From: Eubacterium sp.
Lineage (GTDB): Bacteria; Bacillota; Clostridia; Lachnospirales; Lachnospiraceae
Assembly (NCBI GenBank): GCA_021769425.1
Contig: JAETSX010000038.1
Span: forward strand, 19,284 to 83,283
Length of the DNA stretch: 64,000 bases
Direction: 5' to 3'
Below, in pieces: positions 9,019-16,542 of this stretch (the stretch's first letter is position 1; each line of letters starts with the position of its first letter). The notes under the pieces are model-generated. The model searched no databases, was not told the DNA's origin, and worked only from the letters and a program-made list of their open reading frames with translations. The position numbers and the translations under genes were made by a program.

Positions 9019-10155
9019 CTATTTATACTTTCTAAGAATCTGTTTGCTGGCGATTACGGTCTGGATTTCTCCTGTGCCGCCGGAAATACGTGTGATTCTC
9101 AAATCACGGTAAATACGGCTGACACGGCTTCCGCAGAATCCGATTCCTGCCATTACCTGCATTGCATGGTCAACCACTTCGTTGGCTGCCTCGGAGCAGT
9201 ACTGTTTTGCGATGGAAGCTTCTTCACGCTTTAACATATCATTGTCCTTGTTCCATGCAAAGTGCAGAAGCATATCGCGCATAGAGTAAATCCGCATTGC
9301 CATTTCCATAATGTGGTTCTGGATTAACTGCAGCTTACCGATTTCTTTTCCGAATGCAACTCTCTGGTTGGCATAGCGGCATGCATCCTCAAATGCGCAG
9401 AGCGCCTGGCCGTAAGCGTTGAATGCGTCAATGAGACGTTCATAGTCAAAGCCCTTGGAGGTAGCAAGCAGTCCGTTTCCTTCGGTGCTGAACATATCTT
9501 TTTCTTCGATTTCCACATTGTCAAACCAGATATCGTTTACATTTTCCATATGAAGGCCCATGGTCTCCATCGGCTCTTTCTTGCAGTTAGGCACATTGGT
9601 GGGTACGAACCAAAGGGTGAGCTGCTCCGGATTCTCGCTGTTTTTGGCCAGCGTCAGGCAGTAATCGCTTCCCTGAGCGCCGGAAATAAAGTGCTTATGC
9701 CCATTGATATACACTTTTCCATTTTTTCTGGTATATGTAGTCAAAATGGTATCGCTGGACAAATCCGTACCTGCAGTGGGCTCTGAAAATCCCTGGGAAT
9801 ATGCCGGATGCCCTTCAAAAAACAGAGGCATAAACTTGTCGATCTGCTCTTTGGTTCCGTTTTCCAAAAGGGCGTCTGCCTTTACATGATCCCAGAACAA
9901 ATATACCGGAGCGCCGCATCTTCCAAGAGCCTCCATTACCAGAAACATGGTAACAGCCCCTTCTCCGTCTCCGCCTGCTTCTTCCGGCAGGAACATGCTG
10001 AAGCAGCCTAATTCCTTCAAAATATCCCAAAACTTCTCCGGATGCTCATGGTTCTTGTCGCAATCCTGGAAATAGCTTTCCAGGTTCTCCCGGGTCAATG
10101 CTTCCTCAATTGCCTGCACCATCAGTTCCTGTTCCTCTGTGATTCTGAAATCCAT
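9019..10155 (-). CDS. CaiA-like acyl-CoA dehydrogenase (crotonobetainyl-CoA reductase family)
   Basis: The 378-residue protein matches E. coli CaiA along its whole length, for example MDFRITEEQEL, YTRKNGKVYINGHKHFIS and ALCAFEDACRYANQRVAFG. In E. coli, CaiA reduces crotonobetainyl-CoA to gamma-butyrobetainyl-CoA with electrons from FixAB. The C-terminal motif is SGGTGE instead of YEGTSE, so the usual catalytic glutamate position is glycine. A glutamate in YERLIDAF (Glu239) sits where isovaleryl- and long-chain ACADs keep their base. Substrate identity (crotonobetaine or another enoyl acid) is inference. The gene is followed directly by tandem repeats. Confidence 0.88.
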   Translation of the reverse strand: MDFRITEEQELMVQAIEEALTRENLESYFQDCDKNHEHPEKFWDILKELGCFSMFLPEEAGGDGEGAVTMFLVMEALGRCGAPVYLFWDHVKADALLENGTKEQIDKFMPLFFEGHPAYSQGFSEPTAGTDLSSDTILTTYTRKNGKVYINGHKHFISGAQGSDYCLTLAKNSENPEQLTLWFVPTNVPNCKKEPMETMGLHMENVNDIWFDNVEIEEKDMFSTEGNGLLATSKGFDYERLIDAFNAYGQALCAFEDACRYANQRVAFGKEIGKLQLIQNHIMEMAMRIYSMRDMLLHFAWNKDNDMLKREEASIAKQYCSEAANEVVDHAMQVMAGIGFCGSRVSRIYRDLRITRISGGTGEIQTVIASKQILRKYK

Positions 10156-10255
10156 AAAAAATTCCTCCTTATCATTTTATTATTTCTGACAGAACAGCCT
10201 TACTTCCGCCAGTTTTTTCTGTTTTCATTCTCTGTCCTCCGTCAATCCCGGGAAA

Positions 10256-11029
10256 TTATTTTCCCTGCCAGTTGGGCTGACGTTTCTCTAAAAATGCCCT
10301 GGGGCCTTCGGTAGCGTCTTCTGTTTTTTCAATATAATCCCAGCAGCGGTTGCAGAAACGCTGTGCGTCTTCCTGAGATACCTGAGGCGCAATGTGGAAA
10401 ATCTCTTTGGTGAGACGCAGAGAAATAGGTGCGTTTTTGGCGATGGTCTGTGCCAGTTCCATAGCTTTTTCCATCACCTGGTCAGCAGGAACCACATAAT
10501 TTACCAATCCTACTTCATAAGCACGCTGTGCGGAGATCAATTTTCCGGTTAAGCACATCTCAGCCGCAACTTTCTGAGGAATCAGTTTCGGCAGACGAAT
10601 TAAGCCGCCGCTGGTTGCCAGAAGCCCTACCTTCACCTCGGAAAGGCCGAACCGTGCATGTTCTGCCGCCACGATCAAATCACAGGATACTGCAATTTCC
10701 AATCCTCCGGCCACTGCCGTGCCGTTTGCCGCACAGATAATGGGCTTTGCGCTGACACGCTCAGTGATACCTGCAAATCCATGCTCCATAATGGTCTGGC
10801 ATCCGCCGTTTTCATCGTAAGCGCTCAGATCTTCCCCTGCACAAAAGCTCTTCTCTCCTGCTCCGGTTATGATAATGCAGCCCACCTCCGGATCTTTTTC
10901 TGCATTATTCAACACTTCTTCCATCATAGCGGAAGTTTCCGGGTCAATGGCATTTCTGCGCTCGTTCCGGTTAATTGTTACAATCAGCACACCGTCTTTT
11001 AACTCTGTTAATACTTTCTTGTTTTCCAT
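10256..11029 (-). CDS. Enoyl-CoA hydratase/isomerase (crotonase), CaiD-like
   Basis: A 257-residue crotonase-fold protein. Both glutamates of hydratase-type crotonases are present, Glu111 in GGLEIA and Glu131 in LSEVKVG, spaced 20 residues as in rat crotonase Glu144/Glu164. An oxyanion-hole segment (CAGEDLSA, NGTAVAGG) is also present. In the E. coli system CaiD hydrates crotonobetainyl-CoA to carnitinyl-CoA, and this gene holds the equivalent place beside caiA. Here it would add water to, or remove it from, the enoyl-CoA intermediate. The ribosome site is AGGAGGTTAAAA upstream of ATG. Confidence 0.88.
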   Translation of the reverse strand: MENKKVLTELKDGVLIVTINRNERRNAIDPETSAMMEEVLNNAEKDPEVGCIIITGAGEKSFCAGEDLSAYDENGGCQTIMEHGFAGITERVSAKPIICAANGTAVAGGLEIAVSCDLIVAAEHARFGLSEVKVGLLATSGGLIRLPKLIPQKVAAEMCLTGKLISAQRAYEVGLVNYVVPADQVMEKAMELAQTIAKNAPISLRLTKEIFHIAPQVSQEDAQRFCNRCWDYIEKTEDATEGPRAFLEKRQPNWQGK

Positions 11030-11148
11030 TTTTAACCTCCTGAATTCTATTTTGCCGTTCCCATTTCAGAGAATCCTGCAGTTCTATATTTTATAGGTTC
11101 CCATCAGCAAAACTGGTGATGCAGGTTCTGTTTCAGGAAACCTTACCC

Positions 11149-11769
11149 TTACATATATGTCAGATAGGGATTCGTCTTTCTCTCCCTGTCCAGCCTCGTA
11201 AGCCCTTCATGTCCCGGACAAACCAGATAATCTCCGGGAATGGCGGCCAGGCGTTTCAGCGACGCCCGCATCTGATTCATATTTCCGCCTGCAAAATCCG
11301 TCCGCCCGATGCTGCCGCAGAATAAAGTATCTCCGGTAAACAGCACATCTTCCGCCTGAAAGGTTACGGATCCGGGCGTATGCCCCGGCGTATGAAGCGT
11401 CTGAAAAGTAATTCCCGCCAAATTTAATTTCTGTCCTTCTTCCAGGCTCCTGACATTGGCAAAAGCTGTTACCGTCGGAAATACCATTCCCATATCATGT
11501 TCTTCCAGTTCTTTCGGGCAGTCCAGCGGATGGCAGTATACCAAAAGATCCGGCCATCGTTCCTGCAGCCCCGGGACTGCCAGAAAATGGTCATAATGCC
11601 CATGGGTCAAAAGTACGGCTATCGGCACAAGATGTTTCTTATCCATATAGCCAATCAATTGCTCAGCGTTATCTGCCGGGTCTATGAGAATGCACGTTCC
11701 CTGTTCTTTGCCTTCCACAAGATAGCAATTTGTCTCAAACATTCCCAATACAAACTGTTTTGTCTGCAT
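11149..11769 (-). CDS. Metallo-beta-lactamase-fold hydrolase (glyoxalase II-like)
   Basis: A 206-residue MBL-fold protein with THGHYDH (residues 55-61) and further metal ligands in LHTPGHTPGS and FTGDTLF. Its length and order match the small glyoxalase II/YcbL group, whose members hydrolyse thioesters. Placed inside an acyl-CoA operon, a thioesterase role (removing a dead-end CoA ester or releasing product) is plausible, but the family is broad. The start has AGGAGGACGTTT upstream. It lies between the caiB-like and caiD-like genes with about 120-220 nt on each side, more than for other members of the operon. Confidence 0.83.
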   Translation of the reverse strand: MQTKQFVLGMFETNCYLVEGKEQGTCILIDPADNAEQLIGYMDKKHLVPIAVLLTHGHYDHFLAVPGLQERWPDLLVYCHPLDCPKELEEHDMGMVFPTVTAFANVRSLEEGQKLNLAGITFQTLHTPGHTPGSVTFQAEDVLFTGDTLFCGSIGRTDFAGGNMNQMRASLKRLAAIPGDYLVCPGHEGLTRLDRERKTNPYLTYM

Positions 11770-11880
11770 AAACGTCCTCCTTATTGTGCTCTGTCCCGAA
11801 AATGCCGGGATTTGATGAAATAATCCTCTTCCAGTCTGGAAACTCGTTTCCCGAATCAGATATGCCGAGATTTAAAATCC

Positions 11881-11998
11881 TGCCCTCTTCTGCCGGACAG
11901 CTTAACGCATATGCTCTTCTGCCGGACAGCTTAACGCATATGCCCTCCTGTTGGACAGCTTAACGCATATGCTCTTCTGCCGGGCAGCTTAAAACATA
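11881..11998. repeat. Four-copy 29-31-bp tandem repeat across the stop codon of a CoA-transferase gene
   Basis: Units begin at 11881, 11912, 11941 and 11970 with core GACAGCTTAACGCATATG (plus strand) and a partial fifth unit inside the coding end. The CoA-transferase stop (11989-11991) lies in the innermost unit. The repeats look like serial duplication of the gene's 3' end. Confidence 0.9.
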
Positions 11999-13158
11999 TG
12001 CTCTCCTGCCACTTCATCATCAATCAGTTTCTGAATCTCCGCTTCAGTGTATCCCACGGACGCCAGAATATCCCTGGTGTCCTGACCAAGCAGAGGAGAA
12101 CCTCTGTGGATGGGGCAAACCTCATCATTAAAGCGGATGGGATTGTTATAAAACCGGATATTTCCGATTTTATCCTGCCATGCAAAGGAAGTCGCTTCTG
12201 TCTGATTGGAATGATCGGAAGTGTAAGCCTCAATAAAGGGAAGCATTTCTGATGCAGGAACATCTGCCGCCAGCAGCTTTTCTTCTATTTCTTTGCGGAA
12301 CATGGTGCGGGTCACAGCCTCAATCTGCTCCACCAGTGCGTCCCGGTTGGCAATCCGGCCGGCATTATCTGCAAACCGGGGATCGTCCGGAAGGCCCAGC
12401 GTCTCTTTCATACTCGTCCACCGCTCCTCTGTGTCTGCGATGATGGACACCCAGCCGTCCCTTGCTTCAAAAATACCGTAAGGCGCCGTAAATCTGTCAT
12501 GGTTGCCGAACCTGGACTGCGCTTCCCCGTATTTTCCATAGTCCATCAGGGTTTCTGCGCAGGATACCATCACAACATCCGACATGCCCACATCAATTCT
12601 GCATCCTTTGCCGGTTCTGCGCGCTTCAATTAAAGCCATCAGCACTGCATTAAAACCATAGATTCCGGTAAGAGTGTCGCAGTTTGCATTTCCCGCTTTC
12701 ATGGGCGCGCCTTCCGGCTCCCCGTTGCTGGCCGCAAATCCGCCCCTTGCCGCTGCGATTGCGTCATAGCAGGGATATTTCATCAGAGGACCGCTTGCCC
12801 CGAACCCGCTTAAGGACATAAACACAATCTTGGGGTTGATTTCTTTTAACTTGTCGTATCCAAGGCCCAGACGGTCAATGGAGCCGCTCTTAAAGTTCTC
12901 AAGAACCACATCCGCTTCCTTTACCATCCGGTAAATCACGTCCTTTCCCTCTTGAGAGGAAAGATCCAGTTCAATACTCTGTTTATTCTTGTTATATGCA
13001 CAGTATAAAGTGCTCATCCCGTTTACAAAGGGATCCCAGGTCCTGGCCTGGTCGCCGGCATTGTAACGTTCCACTTTCCATACTTCCGCACCCAAATCTG
13101 CAAACTGCCATGCCGTATACACGCCTGCCAGGGCAATGGTAAAGTCCAGCACTTTCAT
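11989..13158 (-). CDS. Class III CoA-transferase (CaiB/BaiF family), catalytic-type subunit
   Basis: A 389-residue CoA-transferase of the CaiB/BaiF family (VLDFTIALAGVYTAWQFADL, ENFKSGSIDRLGLGYD, TGKGCRIDVGMSDV). The catalytic aspartate that forms the mixed anhydride with CoA is present: NCDTLTG, Asp161 of this start. The start is odd. The best ribosome site (AAAGGAGATAGAAAA) precedes an ATG at 13194, but that frame reads Met-Ala-Lys-TAG and then continues in frame through ESKGVFKG into this start. So either codon 4 is a nonsense mutation and translation restarts at 13158, or the amber codon is read. The gene moves CoA between acids and is cotranscribed with a second family member just upstream. 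Confidence 0.88.
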   Translation of the reverse strand: MKVLDFTIALAGVYTAWQFADLGAEVWKVERYNAGDQARTWDPFVNGMSTLYCAYNKNKQSIELDLSSQEGKDVIYRMVKEADVVLENFKSGSIDRLGLGYDKLKEINPKIVFMSLSGFGASGPLMKYPCYDAIAAARGGFAASNGEPEGAPMKAGNANCDTLTGIYGFNAVLMALIEARRTGKGCRIDVGMSDVVMVSCAETLMDYGKYGEAQSRFGNHDRFTAPYGIFEARDGWVSIIADTEERWTSMKETLGLPDDPRFADNAGRIANRDALVEQIEAVTRTMFRKEIEEKLLAADVPASEMLPFIEAYTSDHSNQTEATSFAWQDKIGNIRFYNNPIRFNDEVCPIHRGSPLLGQDTRDILASVGYTEAEIQKLIDDEVAGEHMF

Positions 13159-13237
13159 GCCTTTAAATACGCCTTTTGATTCCTATTTGGCCATTTTTCT
13201 ATCTCCTTTCTCTGGCTTTTGCTATTCACTGCCTCCA

Positions 13238-14425
13238 TCAGATAATGCCTTCCGCTCTCATATGTTCCAATTTCTCTCCGGTAATTCCAAGCTCTTTCAG
13301 ATAATTTTCCGTATCTGCGCCTAACACAGGCGCCGGAGCAATCTCATCATCCTCATTCTCCGCGCCGCCGATAAATTTCGCCGCCCGGCCAATCTGCAGG
13401 GTGTCTCCAGCCACCGGATCCTGAATATGGATTAACATCTTCCGGTCTGCCACCTGGGGATCTGACGCCAACTCCTTGAATGTATTGCAGGGACCTCCCG
13501 GCACCATTGCCTCCCGGCAAATCATATCTGCTTCTTCAATGGTAATCGTTGCAAAATAATCCCGAAGCTGCTGATCCAGATCACCGAAATAATTCTCCAT
13601 GGACCGGGCCGGGTCATGAGCATAACGGGGATCTTCCGCCCACATATCGTTACCTGCGCACTTGGCAAAATTAATCCACTGCACATCGCTTCCGATACTC
13701 AAAGAGAACCATCCGTCCTTGCACCGGAACGTATCCGTGGGGTTGGTGGTGGGGAATCCGTTTCCAATCCGTTTGGGAAGCGTATTCATTCCCAGCAGCC
13801 CTTCCACAAAGGTGTCGTCCAAAGATACCATGGTATGCCATACACTGACAGACACTTTCATTCCCTCTCCGGTTTCCTGGGACTTCAGATAGGCCGCAAG
13901 CATGCCTGCGCTTAAGTGCCAGCTGCTGTAGATATAAGCCAAAGGAAAGCCAAATTTGGTAGGACGCTCCGGAAATCCTGTCTTTTCCTGCAGCCCGGAT
14001 CTGGAATTAATCAGCAAATCATAGTCCGGCATATCTTTCCATGGACCTGATTCTCCGTAAGGAGTCAGCACACCGTAAATCAGCTTGGGATTTACAGCTT
14101 TCAAATCTTTGTATCCCAGGCCCAGTTTCTTCATCTCATCTTCCGGCTTGTTAACCACCAGCATGTCAAAATGAGGAACCAGGCGTTTCAGCACTTCGCC
14201 TCCGGCGCTTTTTGCAATATCAAGGGTCATGCTCTTCTTTCCCCGGTTATAAAATGCCTGGTAGATTCCTTCTTCTTTGTCTTTGGCTCCGCGCCTGCGA
14301 ATGGAATCGCCGCCGTGAGGGTTCTCAATCTTAAGCACATCTGCGCCGTAATCCGCAAACATGCTGCCGGTATACGGATTGCCGTCCGTAAGATCCAGTA
14401 CTTTCAGTGAACAAAGTGGCTTCAT
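13238..14425 (-). CDS. Class III CoA-transferase family protein lacking the catalytic aspartate
   Basis: A 395-residue CaiB/BaiF-fold protein (CSLKVLDLTDGNPYTGSMFA, YNRGKKSMTLDI, LGLGYKDLKAVNPKLIYG) that is the first gene of the left operon, with GGAAGGGAG upstream of ATG. Aligned with E. coli CaiB through the following ETGEG/ETGKG block, the active-site aspartate falls on Tyr154 (FPLAYIYSSW), and no acidic residue is nearby. It may therefore be an inactive partner of the downstream CoA-transferase. Class III enzymes made of two homologous subunits are known, for example BbsEF. Alternatively it uses a different chemistry. The family call is firm; the activity is not. Confidence 0.87.
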   Translation of the reverse strand: MKPLCSLKVLDLTDGNPYTGSMFADYGADVLKIENPHGGDSIRRRGAKDKEEGIYQAFYNRGKKSMTLDIAKSAGGEVLKRLVPHFDMLVVNKPEDEMKKLGLGYKDLKAVNPKLIYGVLTPYGESGPWKDMPDYDLLINSRSGLQEKTGFPERPTKFGFPLAYIYSSWHLSAGMLAAYLKSQETGEGMKVSVSVWHTMVSLDDTFVEGLLGMNTLPKRIGNGFPTTNPTDTFRCKDGWFSLSIGSDVQWINFAKCAGNDMWAEDPRYAHDPARSMENYFGDLDQQLRDYFATITIEEADMICREAMVPGGPCNTFKELASDPQVADRKMLIHIQDPVAGDTLQIGRAAKFIGGAENEDDEIAPAPVLGADTENYLKELGITGEKLEHMRAEGII

Positions 14426-14505
14426 AGTTTCGTCTCCCTTCCTTTACTTTTACGTGAAAATTGACAGTCAAAAAAAATATCACCTGATCTGTCCTGTTGC
14501 TAGGA

Positions 14506-14535
14506 AGTATACCACGTACCTGTTTCCTAAGTCAA
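14506..14535 (-). promoter_or_regulatory. Promoter of the left (caiB-to-esterase) operon with an inverted repeat
   Basis: On the minus strand TTGACT (14535-14530), an 18-nt spacer and TATACT (14511-14506) form a good promoter about 80 nt before the first gene. An inverted repeat, TAGGAA and TTCCTA, brackets the -10/-35 region (about 14501-14529) and could be an operator. Confidence 0.7.
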
Positions 14536-14676
14536 ATCACAATATCAGACAATTTTTTGCAGATATTTTTGTTGAAATTGCACAATACATTTTTTTCTAC
14601 TACTTATAAGCGCTCGTAAAATGACGTTTTTTCCATGACAACCGGGAAAAATTTTGGAAATTTCAAAATTCAGCCA

Positions 14677-14705
14677 TTGACAAAACCGAATCCATTGATT
14701 ATGAT
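14677..14705 (+). promoter_or_regulatory. Promoter of the right (fixA-to-etfA) operon
   Basis: TTGACA (14677-14682), a 17-nt spacer and TATGAT (14700-14705) make a near-consensus promoter about 90 nt before the fixA-like start. Together with the promoter at 14506-14535 it defines a divergent control region of roughly 370 bp. Confidence 0.75.
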
Positions 14706-14794
14706 AAACACATCAAATGTACTTTTTCGTGAAAGTTTCCGAAAAAAGTATGGGCAAAGTTAAATTATCACACAAGGAAAGGAAGAACAGGTAT

Positions 14795-15559
14795 ATGAAA
14801 ATCATTGCATGTTGTAAAATCGTTCCAAACGAAGAAGAAATTACAGTTCTGCCAGACCGGACTCTTGCAATGGCAGACGCATCACTGAAAATCAGCCAGT
14901 ATGACTTAAACGCATTAGAGAGCGGCAAGAAACTGGCAGCAGAGAGCAGCGGAACCATGACGGCTCTCTCCATCGGTTCCAGCGCTTATCTGGAAAATTC
15001 CAAAATCCGTAAAGATATTTTATCCAGGGGCGCGGATGAATTAAGCCTTGTGATGGATGACAGCCATGACTTCTCCGATTCCTTACAGACGGCAAAAGCC
15101 ATTGCAGGCGCAGTAAAAGCCATAGGTTCCTATGACGTGGTGCTCTGCGGCGCAGGCTCCAGCGACCTGTACCTGCAGGAAGTGGGCATTCAGGCAGGCA
15201 CTCTTTTAGGCGTGCCCGTTGTCAATAATGTCACCGGCATTAAAATTGCTTCTGACAGCAGCCTGGAAGTGGAACGTACCCTGGAAGAAGAAGTGGAAAC
15301 GCTGGAAGTTCCTCTTCCCGCCGTGCTCTCCGTTTCCTCTGAAATCAACGTGCCAGCCGTTCCCAGCATGCGGGAAATTATGAAGGCAGGCAAAAAACCG
15401 GTTAACGTACTTGACATTGACGCAGAAATCGCTCCTTCTGTCAGCACAGCAGAACAGCTTGCGCCAGAACAGCAGGAACGCCGTCAGGAAATTGTGGAAG
15501 GCGACAACGAAGAAGCCGTAGACGCACTTGTTTCATTCCTGAAAAAAGAAGGATTTTAA
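14795..15559 (+). CDS. fixA: ETF beta subunit, FixA-type
   Basis: The 254-residue protein is closer to E. coli FixA than to ordinary EtfB: MKIIACCKIVPNEEEI, KISQYDLNALE, DILSRGADEL, GAGSSDLYLQEVG, PSMREIMKAGKKPV and a C-terminal IVEGDNEEA. The start at 14795 has AAGGAAAGGAAGAACAG upstream; an earlier in-frame ATG at 14717 has none and would add 26 residues absent from the family. FixA/FixB form an electron transfer flavoprotein that feeds CaiA in E. coli. No fixC or fixX is present in the window, so the electron donor side differs from the FixABCX complex. Confidence 0.9.
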   Translation: MKIIACCKIVPNEEEITVLPDRTLAMADASLKISQYDLNALESGKKLAAESSGTMTALSIGSSAYLENSKIRKDILSRGADELSLVMDDSHDFSDSLQTAKAIAGAVKAIGSYDVVLCGAGSSDLYLQEVGIQAGTLLGVPVVNNVTGIKIASDSSLEVERTLEEEVETLEVPLPAVLSVSSEINVPAVPSMREIMKAGKKPVNVLDIDAEIAPSVSTAEQLAPEQQERRQEIVEGDNEEAVDALVSFLKKEGF

Positions 15560-15578
15560 GTAGAGGAGGATATTCATT

Positions 15579-16505
15579 ATGGCAATTCAGTCTGTTTTTA
15601 TTGTAAGTGACAACTATGCTGTCCTGCCTGAATTTTGTGCAGGGGCAAAAAATCTGGCAGAATCCGTGACAGCCATTGTATTCGGCGATGAAGCTGCCGC
15701 TAAGGAATATGTATCCTGCGGCGCAGATAAAATCATCTACTGTCCGGTTTCTGACGAAGGCGCACCGGAAGATTACGCCAAAATCATTGCAGAGCTGGTA
15801 AAAGAACAGCCCAAAGCAATCGTTATGATCAACAACAGCATCCGGGGACGCTGCCTGGCAGGAAAGCTCTCCGTTTATCTGGATACTGCCGTGCTGGGAA
15901 GCGTAAACGAATTATCCGTAGAAAATGACGTTCTCTCCTGCCGCAGAGTGGTATACGGCGGAACTGCACAGCGCAAGGAAAGCTTCACCGGAAACTACGG
16001 CGTGAGCACCATTTCCTCCGGTATTTTTGAAGCTCCCGCAGAAGCTTCCGGCAATGCTGAGATCCTTCCGATCCCCGGAGAACCCACCGCGCCCATCCGC
16101 AGGATTTCCCGCAATGAGAAAAAAGAAGGCGCCGTAAATCTGGTTGCCTCAAAACGCATTGTAGACGTAGGCCGCGGCCTTGCAGCCGAGGAAGACCTTG
16201 AAATGTGCAGAAACCTTGCCAAGGTTCTGGACGCTGAGGTTGGATGCTCCCGTCCGGTTGCTGAGAATAATAAATGGATGCCCAAGGCATGCTATTTAGG
16301 AATCACCGGCGTACAGGTAAAACCGGAACTGATTGTAGTATTGGGCGTATCCGGCCAGGTACAGCACATCGGCGGCATCAACAAATCCAAAGTAATCGTT
16401 GCCATCAACAAAGACAAAGCCGCGCCTATTTTCAAAAACGCAGATTTTGGACTGATAGGCGATATGTACAAAATTGTGCCGGCTTTGATTGAAAAACTTT
16501 CATAA
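15579..16505 (+). CDS. fixB: ETF alpha subunit, FixB-type
   Basis: A 308-residue EtfA homologue matching FixB: VFIVSDNYAVLPE at the N-terminus, MVYGG-like VVYGGTAQRKE, and the FAD-binding half with VGCSRPVAENNKWM, GITGVQVKPEL, GVSGQVQHIGG and AINKDKAAPIFKNADFG. It pairs with the FixA-like protein 19 nt upstream to make an FAD-containing ETF heterodimer in the cytoplasm. RBS GAGGAGGATATTC precedes ATG. It presumably delivers electrons to the CaiA-like reductase at 9019-10155, encoded on the divergent operon. Confidence 0.9.
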   Translation: MAIQSVFIVSDNYAVLPEFCAGAKNLAESVTAIVFGDEAAAKEYVSCGADKIIYCPVSDEGAPEDYAKIIAELVKEQPKAIVMINNSIRGRCLAGKLSVYLDTAVLGSVNELSVENDVLSCRRVVYGGTAQRKESFTGNYGVSTISSGIFEAPAEASGNAEILPIPGEPTAPIRRISRNEKKEGAVNLVASKRIVDVGRGLAAEEDLEMCRNLAKVLDAEVGCSRPVAENNKWMPKACYLGITGVQVKPELIVVLGVSGQVQHIGGINKSKVIVAINKDKAAPIFKNADFGLIGDMYKIVPALIEKLS

Positions 16506-16542
16506 AAGCCAAAGAACCGTAAAAACCATAAGGAGCATTGTT

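Noticed and set aside
8645..9112. Plus-strand open frame containing a duplicated peptide (VTPPHFLRRHVVERHERN)
   Set aside because: It is the antisense translation of the 84-bp repeat and two dehydrogenase genes; no ribosome site or family.
11881..11998. Short regularly spaced repeats that could be mistaken for a CRISPR array
   Set aside because: The units are contiguous with no unique spacers and copy the end of a gene. No cas genes are near.
13158..13194. Pyrrolysine as the reading of the in-frame TAG
   Set aside because: No pylT/pylS or methylamine methyltransferase genes are visible in the window, and several genes here seem to end in TAG. Nonsense with restart is more likely; kept only as a finding to test.
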